Shown: in pieces, positions 18,493-26,595 of the stretch
Layout of the letters: every line of letters begins with the position of its first letter
Position numbering within the stretch: position 1 is the first letter of the stretch
From: Hyphomicrobiales bacterium
GTDB taxonomy: Bacteria; Pseudomonadota; Alphaproteobacteria; Rhizobiales; Xanthobacteraceae
Reading direction: 5' to 3'
DNA: 64,000 nt
Assembly: GCA_017305535.1 (NCBI GenBank)
Contig: JAFKKN010000012.1
Span: 1-64,000 of the forward strand
Notes under the pieces: generated by a model
Database searches by the model: none
Told to the model about the DNA's origin: nothing
What the model saw: only the letters and a program-made list of their open reading frames with translations
Program-made: the position numbers and the translations under genes

Positions 18493-19143
18493 TCACTTGT
18501 GATTCTCGATCCGCGCAATTTCCTCCTCTGGAGAACTGATCGCCGATCCGATGAATTGCCCAACGATCCAGCCGACCAAACCAGAGAGCGGTATGGGAGC
18601 GAGCGGAGCAAAGACTAAAAACCCGATGCCAGAGTCGGGATCAAGAAAACCGGGGGATGGGCCGAACCAGAGCGGCATGCTGAGCATCGCTTGAATCATG
18701 CCGATGCCCTGGCCCGCGTCGAAGACGTTGGAAACCATATCGGGAGCCAGCAGGAACAGCGGCACGTTGAGCAAGCACATCGCGACTGCGGAAAACCACA
18801 TCGCAGACCGGGCCGGTCGATAGTTCTGTGACAATCGGCAAGTCACATACAAAGCAACAAATCCCCAGTTCATGACCGCGAAATCAAGAGGGATCTGAAA
18901 AACGGACGTCAAAAACCGATATCCGGATGGCCCAGCCTGCAACAGACCGGATCTATAACCGAGATAGATAAGTGTGGCGACGACGCTTGGGCCGACAGAA
19001 ACAGTCAAGAACGCAAGCAGGGGAATTTGAGTCCAGGCGAGCGAACGAGCATTCGCGGAGTGCGCGTGTCGTCCCTTATAGTATGCGAGCGATATCGCCA
19101 GCAGCATGATTGCGAGGGCTGAGTACTTAGATAAATCGGACAT
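18493..19143 (-). CDS. Polytopic membrane protein of unknown function
   Basis: About 216 residues from the ATG at 19143 (MSDLSKYSAL); ATGs at 19152 and 19251 are also in frame and none has a strong ribosome site. Hydrophobic segments suggest five or six membrane helices: ALAIMLLAISLAYY, IPLLAFLTVSVGPSVVATLI, VMNWGFVALYVTC, MWFSAVAMCLLNVPLFLLAP and LAPIPLSGLVGWIVGQFIGS, with a short acidic tail (SSPEEEIARIENHK). Base composition is slightly more AT-rich than the neighbours. No family recognised. It stands alone between the two tandem-repeat copies. Confidence 0.6.
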   Translation of the reverse strand: MSDLSKYSALAIMLLAISLAYYKGRHAHSANARSLAWTQIPLLAFLTVSVGPSVVATLIYLGYRSGLLQAGPSGYRFLTSVFQIPLDFAVMNWGFVALYVTCRLSQNYRPARSAMWFSAVAMCLLNVPLFLLAPDMVSNVFDAGQGIGMIQAMLSMPLWFGPSPGFLDPDSGIGFLVFAPLAPIPLSGLVGWIVGQFIGSAISSPEEEIARIENHK

Positions 19144-19308
19144 CAGAATCATTGCGTCAGAGTTGGCTGGACTGGATCGATTCGTTCGCCTTCCGGCTAT
19201 ATGCGCTACGGCCGGAAGCCATTGGTGGTTACTTCGTCGGTTGGGGTTCAATCAGGCGGCGTCATCATCGCATTCGTTCATTCCATTCCGGGCTGGCAGC
19301 AGGGCGCA

Positions 19309-19479
19309 TCAATTGGAGGTGATTGCCGAGACCGGAATGAAGCGGCCGCATTTCCTGCCGTCATGGTTCGCGGCTTCGCGCGCCTTGACTTGCATGCCCG
19401 CGACTATTTTCAGGTGTTCTTCGACCGCTTGAAACCCGCGCATTGCCTTGAGCGTCAGGCCGTCGGTCGCGGCTTCCAT
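19309..19479 (-). CDS. Possible small protein (56 aa), unrecognised
   Basis: An ATG at 19479 opens a 56-codon frame with balanced, GC-rich coding character (MEAATDGLTLKAMRGFQAVE at the start, helical Lys/Glu/Ala-rich middle, CGRFIPVSAITSN at the end). It lies 33 bases downstream of the second tandem-repeat pair in the same orientation as the autotransporter relative to the first pair. It could be a small gene driven from that repeat or the remains of a mobile-element gene. No family recognised and no clear ribosome site. Confidence 0.35.
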   Translation of the reverse strand: MEAATDGLTLKAMRGFQAVEEHLKIVAGMQVKAREAANHDGRKCGRFIPVSAITSN

Positions 19480-19512
19480 TTGATTCAGCTATCGCACCGG
19501 GCTTACAGCTTG

Positions 19513-19554
19513 TCTTGGACAAGGACACGCGTTTTTTGGACAGGGGCACGCACT
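19513..19554. repeat. Two tandem 21-bp repeats (copy 2)
   Basis: Units 19513-19533 (TCTTGGACAAGGACACGCGT plus T) and 19534-19554 (TTTTGGACAGGGGCACGCAC plus T) match the pair at 17830-17871. As in copy 1, the sequence TATCGCACCG lies 14-25 bases to the left, and a looser match continues to the right as far as about 19660 (CTTGGAT...CAGCGAGG). The two copies are in the same orientation. Confidence 0.6.
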
Positions 19555-19668
19555 CTTGCGTTTTCCTCGCCCTGCGGCGACTTCGTCGTCTCGTCCAAAC
19601 GGAAAGGCACCCGCCGGATCTCCCGGCGCAGCCAACGCGGGGGTCTTGGATAAGCAGCGAGGTCGGGT

Positions 19669-20883
19669 CTATTCGACCGCGCCGCCCCCCAGCAGACGGG
19701 CGGGCGCATCGATGCCGGTGATAGCCAGCGGAGCGCCAATGTCGGTGATGAGCCTGACGAGATCGGGCTGACGGCTCGTGCCGGTCTTTGCGTAGATACG
19801 ATTGAGATGGGTCTTCAGCGTGTTCTCGCCGATCCCGAGCGACAGCGCCGTCGCTGCCGCGCCCGCGCCGCTGCCGATCTTGAGGAGAACGCGCGCCTCG
19901 GCGGGTGTCAGATCAAAGAGTGTTATCAGCACCGCCTCGGGGATCGGCGTCGCCGCGATCGTGGTCGAGACGAAGACGGCCGCCCGCGCCGGACGAAAGG
20001 CCGCGCGCGCCGTGCCGGCGGAGAGCGGCAGGACATAGGCGACGGCCGGGGCTTCTCCGACGCCTGAGATCGGCAGGCCGATGCCGCGAGCGCCGAGCGT
20101 GATATCGGCATTGGACGCCGCGGAGATGGCGGTCAGCAGCGCGCCTGCCATGGCCGGGTTCTGTGGTTGCAGCACGCCGCCGCGCGACAGGATCGGCGCC
20201 TCGGTCGACAGCATCCGTTCGGCGCTGGCGTTGGCATAGAGGATACCGCCCTCGGCGTCTGTGAAGAGGATGGGCGTCGAGAGTGCCCCCAGCGTCTCGT
20301 GATAGAAATGCGCCATGACGCGCGCCTGGTCGAGCAGATCGCCGATCAGCGCGGCGCGGCGCAGATGCGGCGACAGCAGCGTCAGGAAGTGTTGCTCCTC
20401 ACCGGAGATCACGTCGCGGTCGGCATAGATGGAGGTGCCGAGAAGCCCAATGCGATCGGTCGTGTCGACGAATTTGACCATGCAGCCTTCGCGCAGGCCC
20501 TGCGGTCCGGCCCATTCGCGATAGAATCTCGTGGCGCGCAACTCGGGTTCGCTGAGGCAAGACAGAGTGGTCAGCGGCGTGTCGATGTCGCCGACGATGG
20601 CGGGCTTCAGGCCCGGAATGTCGTCGAAGCCGTATTCGACCTGAAGCACGCGCATCTGCTCAGCGTTCCAATCGGAATGCGCGGCGAAGCGGCCGTGACT
20701 ATCCTGCGTGCTGGCGAGCGCGATGGTCGTATAGGCCGCGTCGGTCGCCTGCGTTATTCGGTTCAATACGCTGACCCAACCATCGGGGTTCAGAACGCAA
20801 TCATAGATGTCGCCAATAATCGATGACAGTTGTTCAGCATTAAGCCTCGTCACGCTGCACTCCACCATCTCATGAAAAGTCAA
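19669..20883 (-). CDS. LuxR-type helix-turn-helix transcriptional regulator
   Basis: This 404-residue regulator has a C-terminal LuxR/NarL-type DNA-binding domain: LFDLTPAEARVLLKIGSGA, ATALSLGIGENTLKTHLNRI and YAKTGTSRQPDLVRLI. The N-terminal 300 residues form sensor-like domains (IIGDIYDCVLNPDGWVSVLN; the middle has a PAS-like stretch TPILFTDAEGGILYANASAE). No receiver domain or phosphoacceptor Asp is evident, so the signal is probably a small molecule or a redox cue. It is divergent from an AraC-type gene across 209 bases and is the nearest regulator, with that gene, to the autotransporter operon. Control of that operon is inference only. Confidence 0.85.
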   Translation of the reverse strand: MTFHEMVECSVTRLNAEQLSSIIGDIYDCVLNPDGWVSVLNRITQATDAAYTTIALASTQDSHGRFAAHSDWNAEQMRVLQVEYGFDDIPGLKPAIVGDIDTPLTTLSCLSEPELRATRFYREWAGPQGLREGCMVKFVDTTDRIGLLGTSIYADRDVISGEEQHFLTLLSPHLRRAALIGDLLDQARVMAHFYHETLGALSTPILFTDAEGGILYANASAERMLSTEAPILSRGGVLQPQNPAMAGALLTAISAASNADITLGARGIGLPISGVGEAPAVAYVLPLSAGTARAAFRPARAAVFVSTTIAATPIPEAVLITLFDLTPAEARVLLKIGSGAGAAATALSLGIGENTLKTHLNRIYAKTGTSRQPDLVRLITDIGAPLAITGIDAPARLLGGGAVE

Positions 20884-21092
20884 TCGGTTGTTCTTGTCTC
20901 CCTATAGCGCAAAGGCGATCAAGCGCGAATTCCTGGCGCGTCATACTTTGCGGTGACGACATGGACTGGAGCGCATGATTATAGGTTGGCAGCGCGGGGA
21001 TTCGAGCCCGGCCGATGCCGCCGTTCCGGCGGGCTAGCCGAGCCGAGCGATCCCCAGCAAGACAGGTCAGGCCGTTGTGAGGGGGGCTCGCG

Positions 21093-22046
21093 GTGCCGGC
21101 AAAGACATTCACATCCGCAAGCCTGCCTGAGCATCTGAACCATCAAGAGCGCTTCCGTCTGTGGCGCGATATCTACTATGCCGAGGTCGCGTCGGTGGAG
21201 GTCGGCATATCCGACCTGCCGTTCGAGGCGAGCCTTGAGGCGAACGCGATCGGGCCGCTGACCTTCGCGAAGATGTCGGCGACGATCAACCGGGCGGCGC
21301 GCACGCCGCACCATATCCGGGTCGCCCGGACCGAAACGTATCTGTTCACGATCAATCTCGGCAAGACGCTGATCGCCGGCCATCCGGGCGAGAGTGATAT
21401 GACGATGCCGACGGGGAGCGCGATCCTCCACGCGACGCAGGCGCAGGAGTTCGTCGGCAACACCCGCAATAGCTGGGCGAACCTCGCGCTGCCGCGTAAG
21501 CTGGTCGACGACAAATTCCCCGGCATGGAGGGGCGGCAAGGCGCGCTGGTCCCGTCGGATAATGAGGCGCTGACACTGCTGCGCAACTATCTGGCGATGC
21601 TGGAATCGACGGACCTGCCGGTGGGGTCGGTCCTCTTCGATCATGTCAGCGAAACCATCGTCGACCTGTTCGGTCTCGCGACCGGGGCCAAGGGCGGCGA
21701 AGCCGAGCTGGTCGGCACGCGAGGCCTGCGGGCCGGACGCTTGCAAGCGGTGTTGAGGCAGATCAAGAGCAATTACCGCAACCCGGCGCTCTCGGCGCCG
21801 GTGGTCGGTTTGCAGCTCGGGCTTTCGGGCCGCTACGTGCAAGACCTGCTCGCCTCGACCGGGGGCAGCTTCTCGGAACGCATTTTGGAACTGCGCCTAC
21901 AGGACGCCAAGACGATGCTGACCGACGCGCGTCATCAGGACAAGCGCATCGGCGACATCGCCATGGAGGTCGGGTTCAGCGACATCTCCTATTTCAATCG
22001 CAGCTTCAAGAAGCGATTCGGATGCAGTCCGGGCGCGGCCAGGTAG
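21093..22046 (+). CDS. AraC-family transcriptional regulator
   Basis: A 317-residue protein. The N-terminal two thirds are an AraC-type ligand-binding region (RFRLWRDIYYAEVASVEVGI, TETYLFTINLGKTLIAGHPG). The C-terminal pair of helix-turn-helix motifs is clear: VVGLQLGLSGRYVQDLLAST, then RIGDIAMEVGFSDISYFNRS and FKKRFGCSPGAAR. It ends exactly at the usual family terminus. It is divergent from the LuxR-type gene. Tandem direct repeats spaced 21 bp, as found upstream of the autotransporter operon, are a common arrangement for AraC-family sites, so that operon is a candidate target. Confidence 0.88.
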   Translation: MPAKTFTSASLPEHLNHQERFRLWRDIYYAEVASVEVGISDLPFEASLEANAIGPLTFAKMSATINRAARTPHHIRVARTETYLFTINLGKTLIAGHPGESDMTMPTGSAILHATQAQEFVGNTRNSWANLALPRKLVDDKFPGMEGRQGALVPSDNEALTLLRNYLAMLESTDLPVGSVLFDHVSETIVDLFGLATGAKGGEAELVGTRGLRAGRLQAVLRQIKSNYRNPALSAPVVGLQLGLSGRYVQDLLASTGGSFSERILELRLQDAKTMLTDARHQDKRIGDIAMEVGFSDISYFNRSFKKRFGCSPGAAR

Positions 22047-22137
22047 GGTCGCGTCGGCGTTAGGCGTCGTCACGCGGCCACATCTTCGCGCAAGATCATC
22101 CAACTATTCGTACAAGACTACCATTTGTGCCGCCACA

Positions 22138-22259
22138 TTAAGAACGAGTCGATTGGGGGTCGCTAACCCACTGAAATTACGACCAAGGCGACTTAAGAAC
22201 GAGTCTACCTGCCCTTTAAGAACGAGTCGATCAGGCCACTTTGCGTTTAAGAACGAGTC
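22138..22259 (+). repeat. Four direct repeats of TTAAGAACGAGTC
   Basis: Exact 13-bp copies start at 22138, 22193, 22216 and 22247 (spacings 55, 23 and 31 bases), three of them extended by G. They lie in the 322-base gap between the AraC gene and the broken TetR gene. A partial relative, CTTAAGAACG, occurs near 31229. Irregular spacing and short unit exclude a CRISPR array. They could be multiple transposase-binding sites at an IS end or a cluster of regulator sites. Confidence 0.75.
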
Positions 22260-22368
22260 GGCTTTCGCAACCGATTGATATCGCTAGCCACCGACTGCAC
22301 TCAGTTCTCGCGATTAACCATTGTTCGGCGGATGGATCAGACAGGATTCGTGAGGGCATTGCTCTGCC

Positions 22369-22973
22369 ATGAGGTTAACCGTGCAGGAAATCGTCAACGC
22401 AGCCGGACAGCGCAACAATGCGGCGCTCCACTACCATTTTGGATCCAAGGAAGATTTGATCCGGCAGATGGTCGTTGATGGCGCAGCCGTCCTCGACGGC
22501 CGTCGGCGCGAATTGTTGGACGGGATGAAGGCTCGCGGCGGACCGAAAAGCATTCGTGACATAATGCTAGTGCTCGTGATGCCAGTGATCGAGCTTGGCG
22601 ACGACGAGCGGTGGCGCGGTTACATCCGCTTCACGTCTAATTTGCAAGCGTCTGACCCTGGGCTTTGCGCGCCGCGCTCAACAACCGCTGGAATTCAGGA
22701 TACATTGATTGCTTCGAATACTTGAAGACGATGCTCCAGCTACCTGCTGCCATTGTCGAGCAGCGGCTTTCCTTCTTCATGATTTATGCCAACGCGATCC
22801 TGTCCGCACACGAAGCTGCACAGGAGAAACGTCATGCCAAGAGCAGCCGGCTCTGGAGTCAGCCGTTTACGATCGAGAACATACTCGACACCCTGGAAGC
22901 AGCGCTTACATGTCAACCGTCAGAGCAGACACAGGACAAATTAGTGGAAGCGAGCGGAAAGCCTCAGTACTAA
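22369..22973 (+). pseudogene. TetR-family regulator, truncated and frameshifted
   Basis: The first frame (from about 22369) carries the recognition part of a TetR helix-turn-helix, TVQEIVNAAGQRNNAALHYH followed by FGSKEDLIRQMV, but lacks the first helix and the usual start. At about 22667 the reading shifts by one base into a second frame that supplies the C-terminal helices (ALNNRWNSGYIDCF, IVEQRLSFFMIYANAILSAH) and ends at 22973. Together they make one TetR protein, so both an N-terminal loss and an internal frameshift are present. It is not expected to be functional. Confidence 0.75.
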
Positions 22974-23058
22974 GACTGAGACGGGGCTTTCCGTTTTCAC
23001 CTCCTCCGATCATATAGTTGGCACTCCTCAGAGATTGTCGCAGGAGATCAACGCAAGA

Positions 23059-24081
23059 TCAGGTCTTAGTTCGTTTGGAAATTTTACGCTGAGCCGCCGA
23101 TTGCTCATCCTGGGATTCCCCCATGTAATCGCGGGGACTAACGCCGGTCCATCTACGGAAAGCGCGGCGAAATGTCGACGGATCGTGATAGCCAAGCAAC
23201 TCAGCCACGTCACGCACAGGCATTTCCGCAAGATAGGATCGCGCAAGCTCAGCTCGTAGTTCACTGACGAGCCCGGTAAAGTTCATACCACTTTGCTGCA
23301 ATTTCCGCCGGAGCGATCTTTCCGAAAGATTCAAAAACCGAGCAACGTCTGGCGCGCGAATATCTTTGTTTCGGGCGAAAGCAATCATTTCGGCTATTCG
23401 ATCATTGAGTCTTTCGTCCGCCTTGATGTTGGCGAGTAAGTTGTCGGTCAATCGACGGTAGGCCAGCGAGTGCGTAAAGAACTTGCCTGGCAGGGGCTTG
23501 TTCATTACTTCCGCTGGAGCCGACAATCTATTGCGGTTTCTATTGAACTCGACGGGTATCCCGATTTCCTTGATGAACGCCTGTTGATCGGATGGCGAGT
23601 AGGCAAGCTCCAGTCTGAATCCCTTCAGATCGCCTCCCAGATGACGCAGGATCTGTAGATCCGTCGCGAAGAAGAGATCTGGAACAAAGTTGGGAAAGCC
23701 ATCCAGCCGCACAGGATGGTTGTAAGTCAGATGGACGTGGCCACGGGTGTTGCCAAGACTTGCAGCATCACGTGGGTAGGTTTGAAATATTCGCATGTGT
23801 TTGACAATGATCTGCAGAGCATGCCGCATAGTAGTTGCGCCCAAAATGGCATGAGCGAGTGCTCCATATCCATTCAATGGGACTTTCCTGCCTACCTTTA
23901 AGCCCAGCAGTTCGTCGCCAGTTTCGCGGAACGCGAATATCGCGAGGCGGTAAAGCCTAAGCTGTCGATCCAGTCGCTGGTAATCCTTCGATGCCGTCAC
24001 GAAGCGATGATCGATGCCCAAACCATCGAGGTGCTGCACCAGCACCGGCTCAAATGCGAGCCGCTTTATAATCATCATCAT
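23059..24081 (-). CDS. AraC-family regulator with arabinose-binding-like N-domain (OruR type)
   Basis: A 340-residue protein. N-terminal domain of the arabinose-binding AraC subgroup (LVQHLDGLGI, YGALAHAILGATTMRHALQI, FFATDLQILRHLGG). C-terminal DNA-binding domain: DVARFLNLSERSLRRKLQQS, RDVAELLGYHDPSTFRRAFR and RWTGVSPRDYMGES. Transcribed away from the catabolic operon beginning at 24264, with a 182-base shared control region that contains both an inverted and a direct repeat. This subgroup usually activates adjacent catabolic genes, so it is the likely regulator of the acyl-CoA-dehydrogenase-type monooxygenase operon. The inducer is unknown. Confidence 0.88.
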   Translation of the reverse strand: MMMIIKRLAFEPVLVQHLDGLGIDHRFVTASKDYQRLDRQLRLYRLAIFAFRETGDELLGLKVGRKVPLNGYGALAHAILGATTMRHALQIIVKHMRIFQTYPRDAASLGNTRGHVHLTYNHPVRLDGFPNFVPDLFFATDLQILRHLGGDLKGFRLELAYSPSDQQAFIKEIGIPVEFNRNRNRLSAPAEVMNKPLPGKFFTHSLAYRRLTDNLLANIKADERLNDRIAEMIAFARNKDIRAPDVARFLNLSERSLRRKLQQSGMNFTGLVSELRAELARSYLAEMPVRDVAELLGYHDPSTFRRAFRRWTGVSPRDYMGESQDEQSAAQRKISKRTKT

Positions 24082-24089
24082 GGCACCCT

Positions 24090-24180
24090 GACCGAAACGG
24101 TCCCGTCGCTTTTCCTTTTACATAAAAATTGACGGCGCTCTACAGAGTTTGGCCGAAAGCGCCTCCTATTTGGCCAAAAC
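24090..24180. promoter_or_regulatory. Repeats in the AraC / catabolic-operon control region
   Basis: Two elements are visible. GACCG-AAA-CGGTC is a perfect 5-bp inverted repeat at 24090-24102. TTTGGCC occurs at 24148 and again at 24169, embedded in related sequences (TTTGGCCGAAAGCG and TTTGGCCAAAACGG) exactly 21 bp apart, that is two helical turns, the usual arrangement of AraC-family half-sites. The direct repeats end about 84 bases upstream of the operon's first start codon. Confidence 0.55.
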
Positions 24181-24263
24181 GGCCCTCTTCCGCGTCTGAG
24201 GAGCGGATGACAGTGGCATCCTATAACTCGCCCCTACAAAACAATTCCGCCCGGGAGGTCACG

Positions 24264-25460
24264 ATGTCAGAAGTCTCATTCGCTCGGTCAACCGACGATG
24301 CGAGCAATCTGATGCAAGTAGCTGCAAGCTACATGGACGAAATCGTGCGGCGAAGTGACGAGTTCGAGAATTTAAGACATATGCCCCAGGATCTCGCCGA
24401 CAGAATGGCGCGGGACGGGCTTTATCAGATTTGCACGCCCGTCGAATATGGAGGATCCGAGCATTCTCCGCGCGTTTACGCCGAAGTTGTCGAGTTACTG
24501 GCTCAGGCGGATGCCTCCGCAGCCTGGTGTGTTTTCATCGGCATTACCTCGTCGTTCCTGCTGGCGAGCGGCCAAACCGAGGCGCTGAAGGAAATCCTCC
24601 GTAAGCCTGGTGTCACCACCTCGGGAGTGCTCGCTCCGAACGGCCGTGCGGTCAGGACCACACGAGATGGAGTCCCGGGGTATATCCTGAACGGCCGCTG
24701 GCAATGGGGCTCGGGAAGCAGAAATGCGGAGTGGATCAGTAGCGGCGGAATGGTCGTTGACGACCACGGCCACGTCATCCTCAATGCCGACGACAAGCCC
24801 GAGCAGTTGTCTCTGGTCGTCAATGCGTCGGATGTTAAGCTGCTCGATACCTGGACCGTTATGGGATTGCAGGGTACGGGCTCGACCGACTATCAGATTG
24901 AAAATGTCTTCGTGCCCGAGGATCGGACAATATCCCGATATGGCGTCCGCAAGAACACTCATCCCATCTTCCTGTTTCCGAACTTCGGGATGCTTGCGAT
25001 CGGGATCGCGTCAGTCGCGCTAGGAGCTGCTCGCGCCGCAGTCGACGATCTTGTTGCATTTGCCAGCAAGAAGGTGCCGCAGGGCAATCGCCGAACCCTG
25101 GCCGAAAAGCCTGCAACTCAGAAGGATATCGCGAAGGCTGAAGCCGCGCTCCGGGCTGGCCGGGCCTTCTTCTATGAAGCCATCGACGCGGCATGGGCCG
25201 GAGCCAATCAAGGCGATATTTCCACGGCTCACCGGCGAGACGTTCGTCTGGCAACGACCCATGCCGTCGCTTCAGCCAAGCAGTGCATCGATATCATTTA
25301 CGAACTGGCGGGAGGGACCGCGGTTTATCGCACATCTCCTATCCAACGACGCTTTCGTGACGTCCAGGTCGCCGGCCAGCACATGATGGTCAGTCAGGCG
25401 ACTTACGAACTCGTCGGTCGCCTGATGCTGGGGCTTCATACCAACATCGACGAGCTTTAG
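24264..25460 (+). CDS. Acyl-CoA-dehydrogenase-type flavin monooxygenase (HsaA/DszC-like)
   Basis: 398 residues from the ATG at 24264, chosen because GGGAGG lies five bases upstream; an extension to 24129 has no support. Acyl-CoA dehydrogenase fold: DLADRMARDGLYQICTPVEY, SAAWCVFIGI, ILNGRWQWGSG, a middle beta domain with TWTVMGLQGTGSTD and a type-2 C-terminal domain (ELAGGTAVYRTSPIQRRFRD). This subgroup acts as the oxygenase of two-component FMNH2-dependent monooxygenases rather than as a dehydrogenase, and a flavin reductase gene is present downstream at 27736, which supports that reading. Substrate unknown, possibly an aromatic or alicyclic ring compound. Confidence 0.82.
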   Translation: MSEVSFARSTDDASNLMQVAASYMDEIVRRSDEFENLRHMPQDLADRMARDGLYQICTPVEYGGSEHSPRVYAEVVELLAQADASAAWCVFIGITSSFLLASGQTEALKEILRKPGVTTSGVLAPNGRAVRTTRDGVPGYILNGRWQWGSGSRNAEWISSGGMVVDDHGHVILNADDKPEQLSLVVNASDVKLLDTWTVMGLQGTGSTDYQIENVFVPEDRTISRYGVRKNTHPIFLFPNFGMLAIGIASVALGAARAAVDDLVAFASKKVPQGNRRTLAEKPATQKDIAKAEAALRAGRAFFYEAIDAAWAGANQGDISTAHRRDVRLATTHAVASAKQCIDIIYELAGGTAVYRTSPIQRRFRDVQVAGQHMMVSQATYELVGRLMLGLHTNIDEL

Positions 25461-25586
25461 AGCACGATCCGTTTCGGCTGAATCGGATCGCGTCCCGGAA
25501 GCCCTTATTTGGCGGCGTTTTTCGCGACGGACCGGCTTCAATCCCGCCGAGAGTGTGCTCGTCGGCAAAAGAGAGAGTTACGCGAC

Positions 25587-26549
25587 GTGCCCCTTGCCAA
25601 CGACATCAAGAGCAAACTGAGACTGCCTCTTATCGCCGCGCCGATGTTCCTGGTATCGGGCCCTGATCTAGTGATCGCCGCTTGCCTGAATGGCGTAATC
25701 GGCAGCCTTCCGTGTGCCAATGCGCGGTCGCCGGAAATATTGGAGGAGTGGATATCGGCAATATCCAGCGCGCTTGCAAATCCCGAACGGGATCAGGAGC
25801 GGGTCGCACCTTGCGCCATTAATCTCGTGGTGCATCCCACGAATTCGCGCCTGAGCGTCGAGTTGGATATTCTGGAGCGCGCCAGAGTGCCTCTGGTCAT
25901 CACGGCCCTCGGCGGTCCGAGGCCGATCATCGATCGTGTTCAGTCGTGGGGCGGCTTGGTGTTCGCGGACGTGAATTCCGTTGAATACGCAAAAAAGGCG
26001 GTCGACGCAGGGGTTGACGGACTTGTCCTCGTTTCGTCGGGCGCAGGTGGCCATACCGGGCGGATGAACGGTTTCTCGTTCCTGGCGGCTGTGCGGGAGT
26101 TCTTCAACGGCCCCGTCGCCCTTGGCGGAGGATTGTCCAATGGCGCGGAAATTCGGGCGGTAGAAACCGCCGGTGCCGATCTCGCGGTGATGGGCACATC
26201 CTTTATCGCGACCGACGAGAGCCTCGCCGTTCCTGAATACAAGCAGCTATTGGTGGACTCCGTGATGGCCGATCTTGTGCTGACCAACACGGTTACCAGC
26301 GTGCTTGCGAACTGGCTTCGACCAACCCTGATACGCGCGGGGATCGATCCAGAAGCATTTCTGACCAATCCCAAGGTGGACTTCACCGGGGTCTCGTCTC
26401 CCGAACTCCAGAAGGCGCGCTGGAAGACGGTTTGGTCCGCCGGTCACGGAGTTGGATCCGTTGCGAAGGTCGAGTCCACAGCCAAGCTCATCAGCCGGCT
26501 TCGAGAGGAATACCGCAAAGCCTGTACGCTGCCGGTCGCTTACGGCTGA
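25587..26549 (+). CDS. Nitronate monooxygenase family (2-nitropropane dioxygenase-like) protein
   Basis: 320 residues from a GTG at 25587 (no ATG fits; a GAGAG tract lies upstream). TIM-barrel FMN protein: LPLIAAPMFLVSGPDLVIAA, NGVIGSLPCANA, FADVNSVEYAKKAVDAGVDG, the diagnostic SSGAGGHTGRMNGF flavin-binding loop and GGGLSNGAEIRAVETAGADL with VMGTSFIATDES. Members oxidise alkyl nitronates or act as enoyl reductases. Second gene of the catabolic operon, 126 bases after the monooxygenase gene. Combined with the Old Yellow Enzyme-type gene that follows, it may detoxify or degrade a nitro compound or reduce unsaturated intermediates. The choice cannot be made from sequence. Confidence 0.85.
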   Translation: MPLANDIKSKLRLPLIAAPMFLVSGPDLVIAACLNGVIGSLPCANARSPEILEEWISAISSALANPERDQERVAPCAINLVVHPTNSRLSVELDILERARVPLVITALGGPRPIIDRVQSWGGLVFADVNSVEYAKKAVDAGVDGLVLVSSGAGGHTGRMNGFSFLAAVREFFNGPVALGGGLSNGAEIRAVETAGADLAVMGTSFIATDESLAVPEYKQLLVDSVMADLVLTNTVTSVLANWLRPTLIRAGIDPEAFLTNPKVDFTGVSSPELQKARWKTVWSAGHGVGSVAKVESTAKLISRLREEYRKACTLPVAYG

Positions 26550-26595
26550 CGGAAGCGCGAGCCCTTTTAGTAACATTCTGTTCGGGAACGGATCG

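Noticed and set aside
20985-21060. tRNA-like sequence (GGATTCGAGCCCG)
   Set aside because: It has a T-arm-like word, but no acceptor, D or anticodon stems could be formed around it.
22138-22259. CRISPR array
   Set aside because: Repeats are only 13 bp with spacers of 10-42 bases and no cas genes; the geometry is wrong.
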